This document shows positions 1 to 7,837 of a stretch of 26,629 nucleotides of DNA, piece by piece. The position numbers and the translations under genes are program-made. Source of the stretch: JAVKBW01 sp964352715 (GTDB lineage Bacteria > Pseudomonadota > Alphaproteobacteria > UBA8366 > Aestuariispiraceae); contig CAYGSU010000058.1 of the NCBI GenBank assembly GCA_964352715.1, positions 1-26,629 on the forward strand, written 5' to 3'. A model generated the notes under the pieces. That model did not search any database. It was not told where the DNA came from and saw nothing but the letters and a program-made list of their open reading frames with translations. Positions within the stretch are counted from its first letter, which is position 1. Each line of letters begins with the position of its first letter.

Positions 1-105
1 AAACTGGGGATTTTTACCTGATGCCTTGAGAAATGGGGGAGCCTTATTTCAGGGCTTGATTCATTAATCCGTAAACGACATAATATATATTATGGAAAAT
101 ACGGA
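1..105. other. Non-coding left flank of the transposon
   Basis: No convincing gene is visible. The stretch is AT-rich and contains a perfect 16-bp palindrome at 79-94 (CATAATATATATTATG), which ends three bases before the transposon target duplication at 98-105. With the transposon removed, this sequence would run directly into 2719 onward, the region downstream of the metallo-hydrolase gene. Confidence 0.6.
98..105. repeat. Target-site duplication, left copy (AATACGGA)
   Basis: The eight bases directly outside the left transposon end are identical to the eight bases outside the right end (2711-2718). This is the usual duplication length for IS1595-family elements. Confidence 0.93.
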
Positions 106-131
106 GGGGTCTATCCCCTAAGCATACGGTA
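106..131 (+). repeat. Left terminal inverted repeat of the IS1595 element
   Basis: The repeat begins with GGGGTCTATCCCCT and continues through CATACGGTA. The reverse complement of 2685-2710 matches it at 23 of 26 positions, with mismatches only at 120-122. Confidence 0.93.
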
Positions 132-194
132 GGAATTGACGCGGTGTAGTTGTGAGGCGTACCGTTCCTCCCAATTAATTGGGGAGGATTGAAA

Positions 195-1091
195 ATGCCA
201 AAACCGCGTCCATATATATTTTGCAGATACGTTATGTTGGTCGATGAAGAAAAGCTCGATCAGGCAGGCCAATTTGCGGCTCTTCAAGATATCCAGGGAC
301 AATTCTTTGCTCATGGGCCTACTGCTGAGCAGCGTGGTCAACGCGACACAGTTATCGCTAGGCCCCATGCAATCAATATTGATGGTGAAGATGCTCTTGT
401 TTGGTCTGTCGGCCAGAAAATCGAACAGCGGACTGTTGTGCAGTATGACCCAATCAAGGATAGCCTTGAATACGCAACAATAGATGACGGAACTGTTCGG
501 TATAATGATTTCGTAGCACTCCCTCGCCTTGGTGTTGTGGCCGTTGATGACCGTCAAAATGATCGACATTTAGGCGCAAAAAGCGCGATATCACGGTTGC
601 GGTCTGCTTTTCGATACGTAGACGGAGGCGCATTGAATATTGAAATGACCACTACACCGCAAGATATGGACCGAGCGTTGAACGACTGGGAGTTACGAGA
701 GGTTACTTTCAAAGTACGTCCGTACAACCCCCACCCTAAAGACGAACTTAGCCGGCAAATGTCAGAGGCGATGATGGCAGAAGGAATTGGAACGCTCCGT
801 TCTGTTGCTACACCAAAGCAGGGTGAGCAAATGAGGCCGAATGATGGGCCAATAGCACAAGCTCAATCTTTGACGGAGGATGGTTACGGTCAAATGGGAG
901 TAAAGGGCGTTATGCCTGACGGCCATGTCGCTGTGATCCCTAGGCCGCAATTCGAACAGGAACGGTCAAGGAATCAGCGTATTCAGGCTAAACCGAGAGA
1001 AATGAGGGTTTATATTGAAACAGACGACGATCTCGATGAAGAGAGTTTTACCAATGCTGCGAGCGCTCTGAGGCGTTTCTATGACCGATAG
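195..1091 (+). CDS. Unrecognised 298-aa soluble protein, transposon passenger (RexA-like position)
   Basis: I do not recognise this family with confidence. The ATG at 195 is preceded by GGGGAGG at 181-187 with a 7-base gap, so I prefer it to the TTG at 189. The protein has no signal peptide, no membrane segment and no nuclease or NTPase motif that I can see. It looks like an alpha/beta sensor-type protein: a beta-rich N-terminal half (residues 1-140), a middle segment that may form a strand-plus-helix unit (around 165-205), and a charged C-terminus. Its stop codon lies inside the next gene (11-bp overlap), so the two are surely co-translated. A soluble partner of about 300 aa overlapping a four-helix membrane protein recalls the phage lambda RexA/RexB exclusion pair. 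That comparison rests on layout only and is an inference. Its AT-rich composition differs from the chromosome, consistent with transfer on the transposon. Confidence 0.8.
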   Translation: MPKPRPYIFCRYVMLVDEEKLDQAGQFAALQDIQGQFFAHGPTAEQRGQRDTVIARPHAINIDGEDALVWSVGQKIEQRTVVQYDPIKDSLEYATIDDGTVRYNDFVALPRLGVVAVDDRQNDRHLGAKSAISRLRSAFRYVDGGALNIEMTTTPQDMDRALNDWELREVTFKVRPYNPHPKDELSRQMSEAMMAEGIGTLRSVATPKQGEQMRPNDGPIAQAQSLTEDGYGQMGVKGVMPDGHVAVIPRPQFEQERSRNQRIQAKPREMRVYIETDDDLDEESFTNAASALRRFYDR

Positions 1092-1683
1092 TTTAGAACG
1101 ACCAAAGTATCTAACATCGTTTTTCGCTGCTATGTCAGAGCGTTCTGATAACGGCAGCTTGTGGCGTATGTTTATATGGCCGGTTTTGTGCGGCGGTGCG
1201 GGCGGTTGTGTCGCTTATTTTGTGCCAGCGAGTTTCTGGTCAGATTCAAAGTGGGACGTGGCCGCAACAGTATATACCGGCGTGCTAACACTAAACGGAC
1301 TTATACTTGCTCTAAGCTGGAGCGCTTTTTCACGGATATACGAATCAATTAGTGCGCCAAAATTTTGTTCATTCTTACGGCGTCACGGTCTTCTGAATAA
1401 ATATATTGTGACAGTTTCGTCTATCCATGGGTTGCAGCTTGTTTCGATATTGTTTAGCGGAGCCGGTCTGGTGGTTCTGTTGTTGGATGTTCCATATTTG
1501 ATCGTGGACAGAGTAATACTTGCGTTTGTAATCGCATTTTCTGTCTATGCGATTCAACAAGCTTCTGCGGCGGTTGGAATAATGAACGACCTTTTGTGGC
1601 AAAAATCGATTTTCGACGAGAGTTCTGAATCGGGGCCTGACCCTCGTGTTGTTCCAATGAATGGTAAAAATGGTAAACCTTAA
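1081..1683 (+). CDS. Predicted four-helix membrane protein, transposon passenger (RexB-like position)
   Basis: The start ATG at 1081 has GAGG seven bases upstream and overlaps the end of the preceding gene by 11 bp, indicating translational coupling. The 200-aa product has a short cytosolic N-terminus and four hydrophobic stretches: roughly residues 29-49, 60-80, 109-135 and 141-165. Between helices 2 and 3 is a basic segment with KFCSFLRRHGLL. The tail is soluble and Gly/Pro/Asn-rich (176-200). No enzyme motif is visible. A small membrane protein paired with a soluble partner is typical of membrane-depolarising effectors in abortive-infection systems, and that role is inferred. A transporter subunit or an immunity-like protein is also possible. 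The pair sits in front of a 60-aa gene and convergent with the transposase, so it is cargo rather than transposition machinery. Confidence 0.8.
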   Translation: MTDSLERPKYLTSFFAAMSERSDNGSLWRMFIWPVLCGGAGGCVAYFVPASFWSDSKWDVAATVYTGVLTLNGLILALSWSAFSRIYESISAPKFCSFLRRHGLLNKYIVTVSSIHGLQLVSILFSGAGLVVLLLDVPYLIVDRVILAFVIAFSVYAIQQASAAVGIMNDLLWQKSIFDESSESGPDPRVVPMNGKNGKP

Positions 1684-1843
1684 AAAAGCCCGCAAATCCG
1701 GCGATCTGGAAGCCTTCATCAAGGAGCACGAAAAAGACGCTCCGGGTGACGTGGATCGGCTGGACGCTGCCCTTAAACGTTCGGCTTCTCGAAAGTCGAA
1801 AGAAGCTCCGAAAGCATCGTCTGCGAACAAGAGCGACGATTGA
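1661..1843 (+). CDS. Small basic 60-aa protein, transposon passenger
   Basis: The ORF starts inside the end of the membrane-protein gene (23-bp overlap; ATG at 1661 or, three codons later, at 1670) and ends 71 bp inside the transposase gene on the other strand. It encodes a charged helical protein beginning MVNLKKARKSGDLEAF after the second ATG, with a Ser/Lys-rich tail and no membrane segment. There is no obvious ribosome-binding site, so translation may depend on coupling to the gene before it. The charge pattern and length look like a real conserved small protein. The function is unknown, and a regulatory or DNA-binding accessory role for the transposon is only a guess. Confidence 0.6.
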   Translation: MVKMVNLKKARKSGDLEAFIKEHEKDAPGDVDRLDAALKRSASRKSKEAPKASSANKSDD

Positions 1844-2648
1844 ACCGGAACTCGAATTCCTTGGCATAGCGTTCAAGGTATTTCTTTGAAACAGACGTGT
1901 GCGTGCCAGCAATCGACCGTTTGAAATGGGAGAATGCGCCTTCGATGGTGTTCGTCGTAACACCGTCAGCACGGACATATTCATCCTTGCTGTGGTTCAC
2001 GGCTTCATGGCCGTATTCCGGCCCCATGAACTTGTAGGCAGCGAATTCGTCTGTGTGTAGTTCCGATCCGGGTTCTACGGCATCTGAGACGGCTTCGCGA
2101 ACGATGTGGTGTGTACGGTTCGGAATGACCTTGGTGATGATGTCGCCATTCTTTTCGACCATGCCGATCAGGACGGCTTTACCGACGCCGCCCATAGCGC
2201 CTTTCTTGTAACCGCCGATGTAAGTCTCATCGACCTCGACAATCTCGCCAGCGCCGCCGATAGGGGCGTCACCGTCTACTTCGGCCATGTGCTGCCGGAT
2301 CATCTGGCCCATGCGCCACGCGGTCTTGTACGTGACGCCGAGTTGACGCTGCAATTCCTTGGCGGCAACACCGTGGCGGGTCGTGGTGAACAGGAAGATT
2401 GCATAGAACCAGAGTTGAAGCGGAGTACGCGACTTCTCGAACAGGGTGCCAACGGTGGGGTGCAGGTGATTGCCGCACCACTGGCATGAATAGGCCCGTT
2501 CGGCCTCGATTTTGTACCAGCGAGCCGAGCGTTCGCACTTTGGGCAGGTATGGCCCTGACCGTACCGAACATCAAATAGATGCTCTAGGCACTTATCGTC
2601 AGATGGGAACTTGTTAAAGAACTCTCGTACTGTCGTTGGCTTAGTCAT
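1773..2648 (-). CDS. IS1595-family transposase
   Basis: This is the DDE-type transposase that cuts and joins the element ends. The 291-aa product has an N-terminal zinc-ribbon (C35-P-K-C38 and C55-Q-W-C58) typical of IS1595 and IS1016 transposases. A helix-turn-helix-like region follows (about 90-118), then the catalytic core: D140 in VEVDETYIGG, D200 in LHTDEFAAY and E236 in TNTIEGAFSHFK. The ATG at 2648 has GGAGG seven bases upstream, close to the right inverted repeat. The reading frame is intact and of usual family length. Its 3' end overlaps the convergent 60-aa gene by 71 bp, so transcription of passenger genes and transposase would collide there. Confidence 0.95.
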   Translation of the reverse strand: MTKPTTVREFFNKFPSDDKCLEHLFDVRYGQGHTCPKCERSARWYKIEAERAYSCQWCGNHLHPTVGTLFEKSRTPLQLWFYAIFLFTTTRHGVAAKELQRQLGVTYKTAWRMGQMIRQHMAEVDGDAPIGGAGEIVEVDETYIGGYKKGAMGGVGKAVLIGMVEKNGDIITKVIPNRTHHIVREAVSDAVEPGSELHTDEFAAYKFMGPEYGHEAVNHSKDEYVRADGVTTNTIEGAFSHFKRSIAGTHTSVSKKYLERYAKEFEFRFNRRSCSQTMLSELLSTFEKPNV

Positions 2649-2684
2649 TGTAGCGCCTCCATAAAGTTTAGATGGTGACGCTAG

Positions 2685-2710
2685 TACCGTATGTCAAGGG
2701 GATAGACCCC
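2685..2710 (-). repeat. Right terminal inverted repeat of the IS1595 element
   Basis: This is the inverted partner of 106-131. The base immediately outside it starts the second copy of the 8-bp target duplication (2711-2718, AATACGGA). Confidence 0.93.
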
Positions 2711-2718
2711 AATACGGA
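2711..2718. repeat. Target-site duplication, right copy (AATACGGA)
   Basis: Identical to 98-105. The perfect match fixes the transposon ends at 106 and 2710. Confidence 0.93.
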
Positions 2719-2728
2719 TCTTACTTTT

Positions 2729-2751
2729 TGGCGAATTTCCGCCGTTCGCCA
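2729..2751. repeat. Inverted repeat downstream of the metallo-hydrolase gene
   Basis: TGGCGAA at 2729-2735 and TTCGCCA at 2745-2751 form a perfect 7-bp stem with a 9-base spacer, just past the stop codon of the minus-strand metallo-hydrolase gene. No T-run follows on the minus strand, so a terminator role is uncertain. Confidence 0.4.
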
Positions 2752-2761
2752 TACTGAATCT

Positions 2762-3547
2762 CTAAAGTCTGATCACCATACCGTCATAGGCCGGAACGAC
2801 ACCTTCCGGCAATTCCGCCGCCAAAGTCCGGTAATCGAGGTCAATATGCATGTTGGTTAGCACTGCCCGTTCCGGCTTGCATCTGTCGATCCAGGCAAGC
2901 GCGGTATCGACATTCGTGTGCGACGGATGCTCTTTGTAGCGCAGCGCATCCTGGATCAGGCAATCAAGCCCTTCCATCTTCGGCCATTCCGGTTCAGGTA
3001 TGTCTGAAACATCCGGCAGATAAGCCGCTGTTTTCCCGTTACATTCTATCCGGTAGCCGTAAGCCGAAATCGCACCATGAACAACCATGATCGGCACCAT
3101 GCGAAGACTGTCACCGGTCGGCCCGTCGAGCGTCACGGCGTCAGTCATCTCATGCCCGGTCAGGATCGGCGGATAGCCGGCAATTTCCTGAAAACAATAG
3201 TCGAAACGCTCTTGTAGCGTTTTCAGGGTTACCGGATCGGCATGACAATGAAGCCGGTCGCGCTGACGCAGATAAAACCCGCGCAGCTCGTCAATGCCGT
3301 GTGTCTGGTCCGCATGCGCGTGGGTAAAGAACACCCGGTCAATTCGTTCCGCTTTCGCATCGTTTAACTGCAACCGTAGTTCCGGCGGTGTATCGATCAG
3401 AACGCTCAGCCCGGCGGCCCTGACCAGCAGGCCGGAGCGGCTGCGGCGATTCCTCGGTTCGTTCGGGTCGCAAGCGCCCCAGTCATCGGCCACGCGCGGC
3501 ACCCCGGCAGAGGATCCGCAGCCTAGGATCACCAGTTCAAGGTTCAA
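2762..3547 (-). CDS. MBL-fold metallo-hydrolase, PhnP-like
   Basis: A 261-aa cytosolic hydrolase of the metallo-beta-lactamase superfamily. It has the glycine-rich start GCGSSAGVPR (residues 9-18) and the zinc-binding HxHxDxxH motif at H76, H78, D80 and H83. Later metal-site candidates lie in HPSHTNVD and NMHIDLDY. This arrangement is seen in PhnP-like cyclic-phosphate phosphodiesterases, but the gene is not in a phosphonate cluster, so the substrate is unknown. Its start overlaps the tatD stop by 4 bp. It is the last gene of the metG-tatD stretch, a common alphaproteobacterial order. The IS1595 element lies 51 bp beyond its stop. Confidence 0.88.
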   Translation of the reverse strand: MNLELVILGCGSSAGVPRVADDWGACDPNEPRNRRSRSGLLVRAAGLSVLIDTPPELRLQLNDAKAERIDRVFFTHAHADQTHGIDELRGFYLRQRDRLHCHADPVTLKTLQERFDYCFQEIAGYPPILTGHEMTDAVTLDGPTGDSLRMVPIMVVHGAISAYGYRIECNGKTAAYLPDVSDIPEPEWPKMEGLDCLIQDALRYKEHPSHTNVDTALAWIDRCKPERAVLTNMHIDLDYRTLAAELPEGVVPAYDGMVIRL

Positions 3548-4356
3548 GCGCGGCCTCCCTCGCCCGGCCGGCCTACCTTGGAGAACAACCGGAAGAAATT
3601 TTCCGTCGTCGCACTCGCAAGTTCGTCAGCAGACATGGCCTTCAGCTCGGCAACCGCCGCGGCTGTGTGGGCAACGAAGGCCGGTTCGTTCTTCTTGCCG
3701 CGATGCGGCACCGGAGCCAGATACGGCGAATCCGTCTCAACCAGAAGTGAAGCAAGATCAAGATCTAGTACGGTATCACGGATGGATTGCGCGCTTTTGA
3801 AGGTAACAATACCTGACAGCGAGATCGACAGGCCGAGCGCGACCGAGCGACGGGCCAGTTCATCCGTTGCGCTGAAACAATGGATCAGACCGGGAAACGC
3901 GCCCTGCCCGGTTTCCTCTTCCAGGATCGCCATCGTATCCTCGTCGGCGTCGCGCGTATGCACGACCAGCGGCAGGCCGGTGATGCGCGCAGCGGCGATA
4001 TGGGCGCGGAAGCTTTCTTTCTGGGCATCCCGTTTGCTGTGTTCGTAGTAATAGTCGAGGCCGGTTTCACCGATCGCTACCACCTTCGGATGCTCGGATT
4101 TCTTCACAAGAAAATCTGTCAACGCACTTGAATCGCCATCGAATTCTTCATCGGCGTCGTGCGGATGAATGCCGACCGAACAATAGACCTGATTGTAGGT
4201 TTCGGCGATTGCCAGCACATCGGGAAATGTCGAAAGCTTTGTCGAAATCGTCACCATGATCCCGACATCGGCATTGCCGGCCCGGGCGACGATATCGTCC
4301 AGGTTCTGTCCTTCGCGTTGCAGATAATCAAGATGGCAGTGGCTATCGACCAGCAT
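3544..4356 (-). CDS. tatD: TatD-family metal-dependent DNase
   Basis: A 270-aa TIM-barrel hydrolase of the TatD family, known as a 3'-5' DNase acting in DNA repair or degradation. Visible metal ligands are H6 and H8 (DSHCHLD), E97 (GETGLDYYY), H133 (VVHTRDAD), H159 (IHCFSAT) and D209 (ETDSPYLAP). The C-terminal PHRGKKNEP signature is also present. The length is normal. The start is at the canonical MLVDSHCH. It sits between metG (118-bp gap) and the metallo-hydrolase gene (4-bp overlap), so the two downstream genes are co-translated. The precise cellular role of TatD proteins remains debated. Confidence 0.95.
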   Translation of the reverse strand: MLVDSHCHLDYLQREGQNLDDIVARAGNADVGIMVTISTKLSTFPDVLAIAETYNQVYCSVGIHPHDADEEFDGDSSALTDFLVKKSEHPKVVAIGETGLDYYYEHSKRDAQKESFRAHIAAARITGLPLVVHTRDADEDTMAILEEETGQGAFPGLIHCFSATDELARRSVALGLSISLSGIVTFKSAQSIRDTVLDLDLASLLVETDSPYLAPVPHRGKKNEPAFVAHTAAAVAELKAMSADELASATTENFFRLFSKVGRPGEGGRA

Positions 4357-4474
4357 TGTCCTTGCCTGTAGGCGTGAGAATTAGCGTTTTTCCCGACCGT
4401 TGCAGCCGGTCTTTACGTGACATAGGCGGCTGCGCCGTTATGCGCAACCCGTCGCGGCCAGACCAGAAGAGTGA

Positions 4475-6022
4475 TCAGGCTTCCGGTTCGTCCACATAGC
4501 GCGGAAAGACCGGGCTGGGCTTGGGCAGCGGCGTGCCCGGCGCCAGCGGGGTTCCGATATCGACGAACTGCCGTTTGCCTTCATCAACTGCAAGCTGATC
4601 CAGCATCGCAGCGGCAGACGCCGGCACCACGAATTGCGCATAGATGCCGAGTATACGGATTACATCGGCCAGCACATACAAGACCGTCTTCATCCGTTCA
4701 GGATCGGTTTTCTTCAGACCCCACGGCGCCTGAGCGTCAACATAGCGGTTGGCCTCGCCGACAACCGACCACACGGCTTCCAGCGCCTTGTGGATCGCCT
4801 GCTCATCCATCGCCTCGCGCATCGTACCAAGAACAGCCCTCGCCATACCCAGCAGGTTTTCGTCGGCCTCTTGCAGCGCGCCCGGCTGTGGCACCGCCGC
4901 ATCGCAGTTCTTGGCGATCATCGACAGCACCCGTTGCGAAAGATTGCCGAAATCGTTCGCCAGATCGCTGTTGATGCGGTGAACCATGCTTTCCTTGGAA
5001 AACGACCCGTCATTGCCGAACGGCACTTCGCGCATCAGGAAATACCGCACCTGGTCGAGACCGAATTCTTCGACCATCGCTTCCGGGGTGATCACGTTGC
5101 CCAGCGATTTTGACATTTTCTGGCCTTCGATATTCAGGAAGCCATGGCCGAAGATGCGCTTCGGCAACGGCAGTTCCGCCGACATCAGAAAGGCCGGCCA
5201 GTAGATCGCATGAAACCGCACGATATCCTTGCCGATAACATGTACGTCGGCGGGCCAGAACTTCTTGTAGGTTTCTGCGTCGGTATCCGGAAAGCCGGTG
5301 GCTGTGATGTAATTGGTCAGTGCATCCAGCCAGACATACATGATATGCGCATCGTTGCCGGGTACCGGAATGCCCCAGTTGAAGCTGGTGCGTGATACCG
5401 ACAGGTCGGTCAGCCCCTGCTTGACGAAATTCACCACCTCGTTGCGGCGATAGGTAGGCAGGATAAAGCCGGGGTTATTTTCGTAATGCGCCAGCAGCTT
5501 GTCGCCATAGGCAGACAGTTTGAAGAAATAGCTGGGTTCCTCGACCCATTCGACTTCCGCGCCCGATGGCGCCAGAAACGAGCCGTTCTCAGCCTTGGTC
5601 AGCTCGTCTTCGCCGAAAAACGCCTCATCGCGCACGGAATACCAGCCGGCGTATTTGCCGAGATAGATATCGCCTCGCTCTTCCAGCCGCCGCCAGATTT
5701 CCTGCACGCTTTCGATATGGCGCTGTTCCGTCGTACGGATAAAATCATCATTCGAAATATTCAGAAGAGAAATCATCTCCTTGAAACTGCTGGAGATTTC
5801 ATCGCAGAACTCGCGCGGATCCTTGCCGGCCGCCTTGGCGGTCTTTTCCACTTTCTGGCCATGCTCGTCGGTGCCGGTCAGAAACATCACATCAAAGCCG
5901 TCCAGCCGCTTGAACCGGGCCAGAACGTCTGTCGCGATCGACTCGTAGGCATGCCCCAGATGCGGCTTGCCGTTGACGTAGGAAATCGCGGTGGTGATGT
6001 AAAACCGGTTACTGTCGCTCAT
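4475..6022 (-). CDS. metG: Methionyl-tRNA synthetase
   Basis: Charges tRNA-Met with methionine in the cytosol. The class I signatures are present: HLGH at residues 21-24 and KMSKS at 302-306, followed by the helical anticodon-binding domain. The product of 515 aa starting at MSDSNRF has the length of the short form, without the C-terminal tRNA-binding domain. The connective region (KYAGWYSVRDEAFFGEDEL) lacks the CxxC zinc-knuckle cysteines of the E. coli enzyme, placing it in the zinc-free type. An in-frame ATG at 6037 would add MRKAD, but neither start has a strong ribosome-binding site. I chose the ATG at 6022 because it matches where the family normally starts. holB lies 42 bp upstream in the same direction. 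Confidence 0.96.
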   Translation of the reverse strand: MSDSNRFYITTAISYVNGKPHLGHAYESIATDVLARFKRLDGFDVMFLTGTDEHGQKVEKTAKAAGKDPREFCDEISSSFKEMISLLNISNDDFIRTTEQRHIESVQEIWRRLEERGDIYLGKYAGWYSVRDEAFFGEDELTKAENGSFLAPSGAEVEWVEEPSYFFKLSAYGDKLLAHYENNPGFILPTYRRNEVVNFVKQGLTDLSVSRTSFNWGIPVPGNDAHIMYVWLDALTNYITATGFPDTDAETYKKFWPADVHVIGKDIVRFHAIYWPAFLMSAELPLPKRIFGHGFLNIEGQKMSKSLGNVITPEAMVEEFGLDQVRYFLMREVPFGNDGSFSKESMVHRINSDLANDFGNLSQRVLSMIAKNCDAAVPQPGALQEADENLLGMARAVLGTMREAMDEQAIHKALEAVWSVVGEANRYVDAQAPWGLKKTDPERMKTVLYVLADVIRILGIYAQFVVPASAAAMLDQLAVDEGKRQFVDIGTPLAPGTPLPKPSPVFPRYVDEPEA

Positions 6023-6064
6023 GTCTGCTTTTCTCATTCTGCCAAAGGCGCGGAAGTACAGGGT

Positions 6065-7180
6065 TTACCTGCCCCGCATCGCCGGCTCAAGCGTCATGAA
6101 GGTTAGCAGGATCACTTGTTTTTTCGAAAGGTTCGCCGGCGGGTCCGCCCGGCCCAGACGTTCGGCGACATCGCGGCGCAGATCGTCAAGCTTCGTGGCG
6201 CTGTTGCTTGCCAGAAGACGGGCATAGGCCCGGTCTTCGCCAACCAGTATCTCGGTCGGGCGTTGGGCCCGGGCTGCGGCGATCACGGCGCGCGAAAGCC
6301 ACCAGTCGACAAGTTGCCTGAAGGATGCATACGCTTCTTCGGAGCCTTTACGGGCCAGCGTATCGCCCAGTGCATGGATCGTCGCCCAGTCGAACGGCTC
6401 CCCCTGCAGCAGGTCGACAAAGCCGCGATACAGGTCCAGCCCGCCTGCCGCCTGCAGCGCCAGGGCCTTGCCGATGCTGCCATCCGACAGGCGCGCCAGG
6501 CATCCCCGCGTGACGGCATCGGCCTCCGGCAGCCTATCGGCCAGCAGGGTTTCAACAGTTTCCGTTGGCAACGGCGACAGGCGCAGGCTTCTGCATCGCG
6601 ATCGGATCGTCGGCAATAACCCGCCCGGCCGGTGCGACACCAGCACAAACAGGGCCTTGCCCGGCGGCTCTTCCAGCGCTTTCAGCAGGGCGTTGGCGGC
6701 GGACGGGTTCATATCGTCGACCGGATCGACCAGGATGACCTTGAAGCCACCTTCAGCAGCCGTCTTGTAGGCGAATTCGACTGCCTTGCGGGTTGCATAG
6801 GCGTTGATCACCGTCGGGGTCGGTTTGCCGTTCGCATCGGCCATGCCCCGCACCAGCACCTTCACATCGGCATGGCCCTGCGAAGCGATGCGCTGAAACA
6901 GAGGTGATTCTTCCGGCACAGACAGCGACGTCGCCGGCAATGCCTCTCCGAACAGTCCACCACCGCTATGGCCGCCACCCGACAGCACGAAGCGGATCAT
7001 CCGATAGGCGAAGGTCGCCTTGCCGACCCCTTCGGGGCCGCTGATCAGCCACGCATGCGGCATGCGGCCCGAATACCACGCATCCAGCACCGTCTGCTCT
7101 GCGGCTTCATGTCCGAGGCAAACCGGATTCGACCGCGGATGCGGCCAGGGCGGGTCTTCGGTGTCGGGATCGGTAGCCAT
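6065..7180 (-). CDS. holB: DNA polymerase III subunit delta'
   Basis: A clamp-loader subunit of the replicative polymerase, 371 aa. It is an AAA+ protein with a P-loop at residues 48-56 (GPEGVGKAT), the conserved DDMNPSAANALLKALEEPP region, and an SRC motif (RSRCRSL) that supplies the arginine finger. The C-terminal helical collar domain is present. Nine bases separate it from the upstream tmk. The tmk-holB-metG order is widely conserved in alphaproteobacteria and supports the call. The segment after the P-loop carries a Gly/His-rich insert (SGGGHSGGG), probably a flexible loop. Confidence 0.94.
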   Translation of the reverse strand: MATDPDTEDPPWPHPRSNPVCLGHEAAEQTVLDAWYSGRMPHAWLISGPEGVGKATFAYRMIRFVLSGGGHSGGGLFGEALPATSLSVPEESPLFQRIASQGHADVKVLVRGMADANGKPTPTVINAYATRKAVEFAYKTAAEGGFKVILVDPVDDMNPSAANALLKALEEPPGKALFVLVSHRPGGLLPTIRSRCRSLRLSPLPTETVETLLADRLPEADAVTRGCLARLSDGSIGKALALQAAGGLDLYRGFVDLLQGEPFDWATIHALGDTLARKGSEEAYASFRQLVDWWLSRAVIAAARAQRPTEILVGEDRAYARLLASNSATKLDDLRRDVAERLGRADPPANLSKKQVILLTFMTLEPAMRGR

Positions 7181-7189
7181 ACCGATTGA

Positions 7190-7837
7190 TTACGAAAGAT
7201 CGAACCGGGTAACAACCGTATCGGTGATCTGTTTTTCAACGGCATCGACGGATTGCAGCGCATCGACAACGTGAAATCGCCCGGATTCCTGTTTGGCGAT
7301 GGACAGAAAGCCTTCGCGCAACGCCTCGTGGAACGCCAGCGCCATCTTTTCGTAGCGTGTATCCATATCGGCGCGTCTGCCCGCCCGGGCCAACCCCTGC
7401 TCAATCGGAATATCAAGAAGCACCGTCAGATCGGGTTTGAAATCGCCCAGGGTCAGCCGGCGCAAGTCGCCAATGGTTTTGAGGTCAACCCCCATGCCAT
7501 AGCCCTGATAGGCGGTGGTGGAATCGAAAAAGCGGTCGCAAAGAACCCAGCGCCCGGCTGCGAGCGCCGGTTCAACAAGGCTCGCAACATGCTGTTTCCG
7601 GGCTGCAAAATGCAGCAGGGTTTCAGCCGTCGGATCCCAGCTTTCGTCTGCCGGCCGGTCTGCCAGCAACAGGTTGCGGATTGCCTCCGCAGCGGGGGTT
7701 CCGCCGGGTTCCCTGGTCTTGACCACGGAAAGACCGTGCTGTTCAAGGCAGGTTGCGAGGCGAGCGATCTGCGTCGACTTACCCGCGCCTTCCCCGCCTT
7801 CGAACGTTATGAACCGGCCCCGCGCCGGATCAATCAC
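7190..7837 (-). CDS. tmk: Thymidylate kinase
   Basis: Phosphorylates dTMP to dTDP in the cytosol. The 215-aa product has the P-loop GGEGAGKST (residues 14-22), the nucleoside-binding CDRFFDSTTAYQG segment, and a lid region with RRADMDTRYE. The length is normal. The start overlaps the stop of the upstream D,D-carboxypeptidase gene by 4 bp and holB follows after 9 bp, so the three are one transcription unit. Confidence 0.96.
   Translation of the reverse strand: MIDPARGRFITFEGGEGAGKSTQIARLATCLEQHGLSVVKTREPGGTPAAEAIRNLLLADRPADESWDPTAETLLHFAARKQHVASLVEPALAAGRWVLCDRFFDSTTAYQGYGMGVDLKTIGDLRRLTLGDFKPDLTVLLDIPIEQGLARAGRRADMDTRYEKMALAFHEALREGFLSIAKQESGRFHVVDALQSVDAVEKQITDTVVTRFDLS

Larger units (their letters stand above)
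106..2710. mobile_element. IS1595-family transposon with passenger genes
   Basis: The 2605-bp element is bounded by terminal inverted repeats at 106-131 and 2685-2710, which match at 23 of 26 positions: GGGGTCTATCCCCT, three mismatches, then CATACGGTA. It is flanked by a perfect 8-bp direct repeat, AATACGGA, at 98-105 and 2711-2718. An 8-bp duplication and GGG-starting ends are characteristic of the IS1595 family, and the transposase inside agrees. Besides the minus-strand transposase it carries three plus-strand passenger genes (195-1843). The passenger genes are noticeably more AT-rich than the chromosome. Intact ends, an intact duplication and an intact transposase suggest a recent and possibly still mobile insertion. 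It landed just downstream of the metallo-hydrolase gene and appears to break no gene. Confidence 0.95.
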
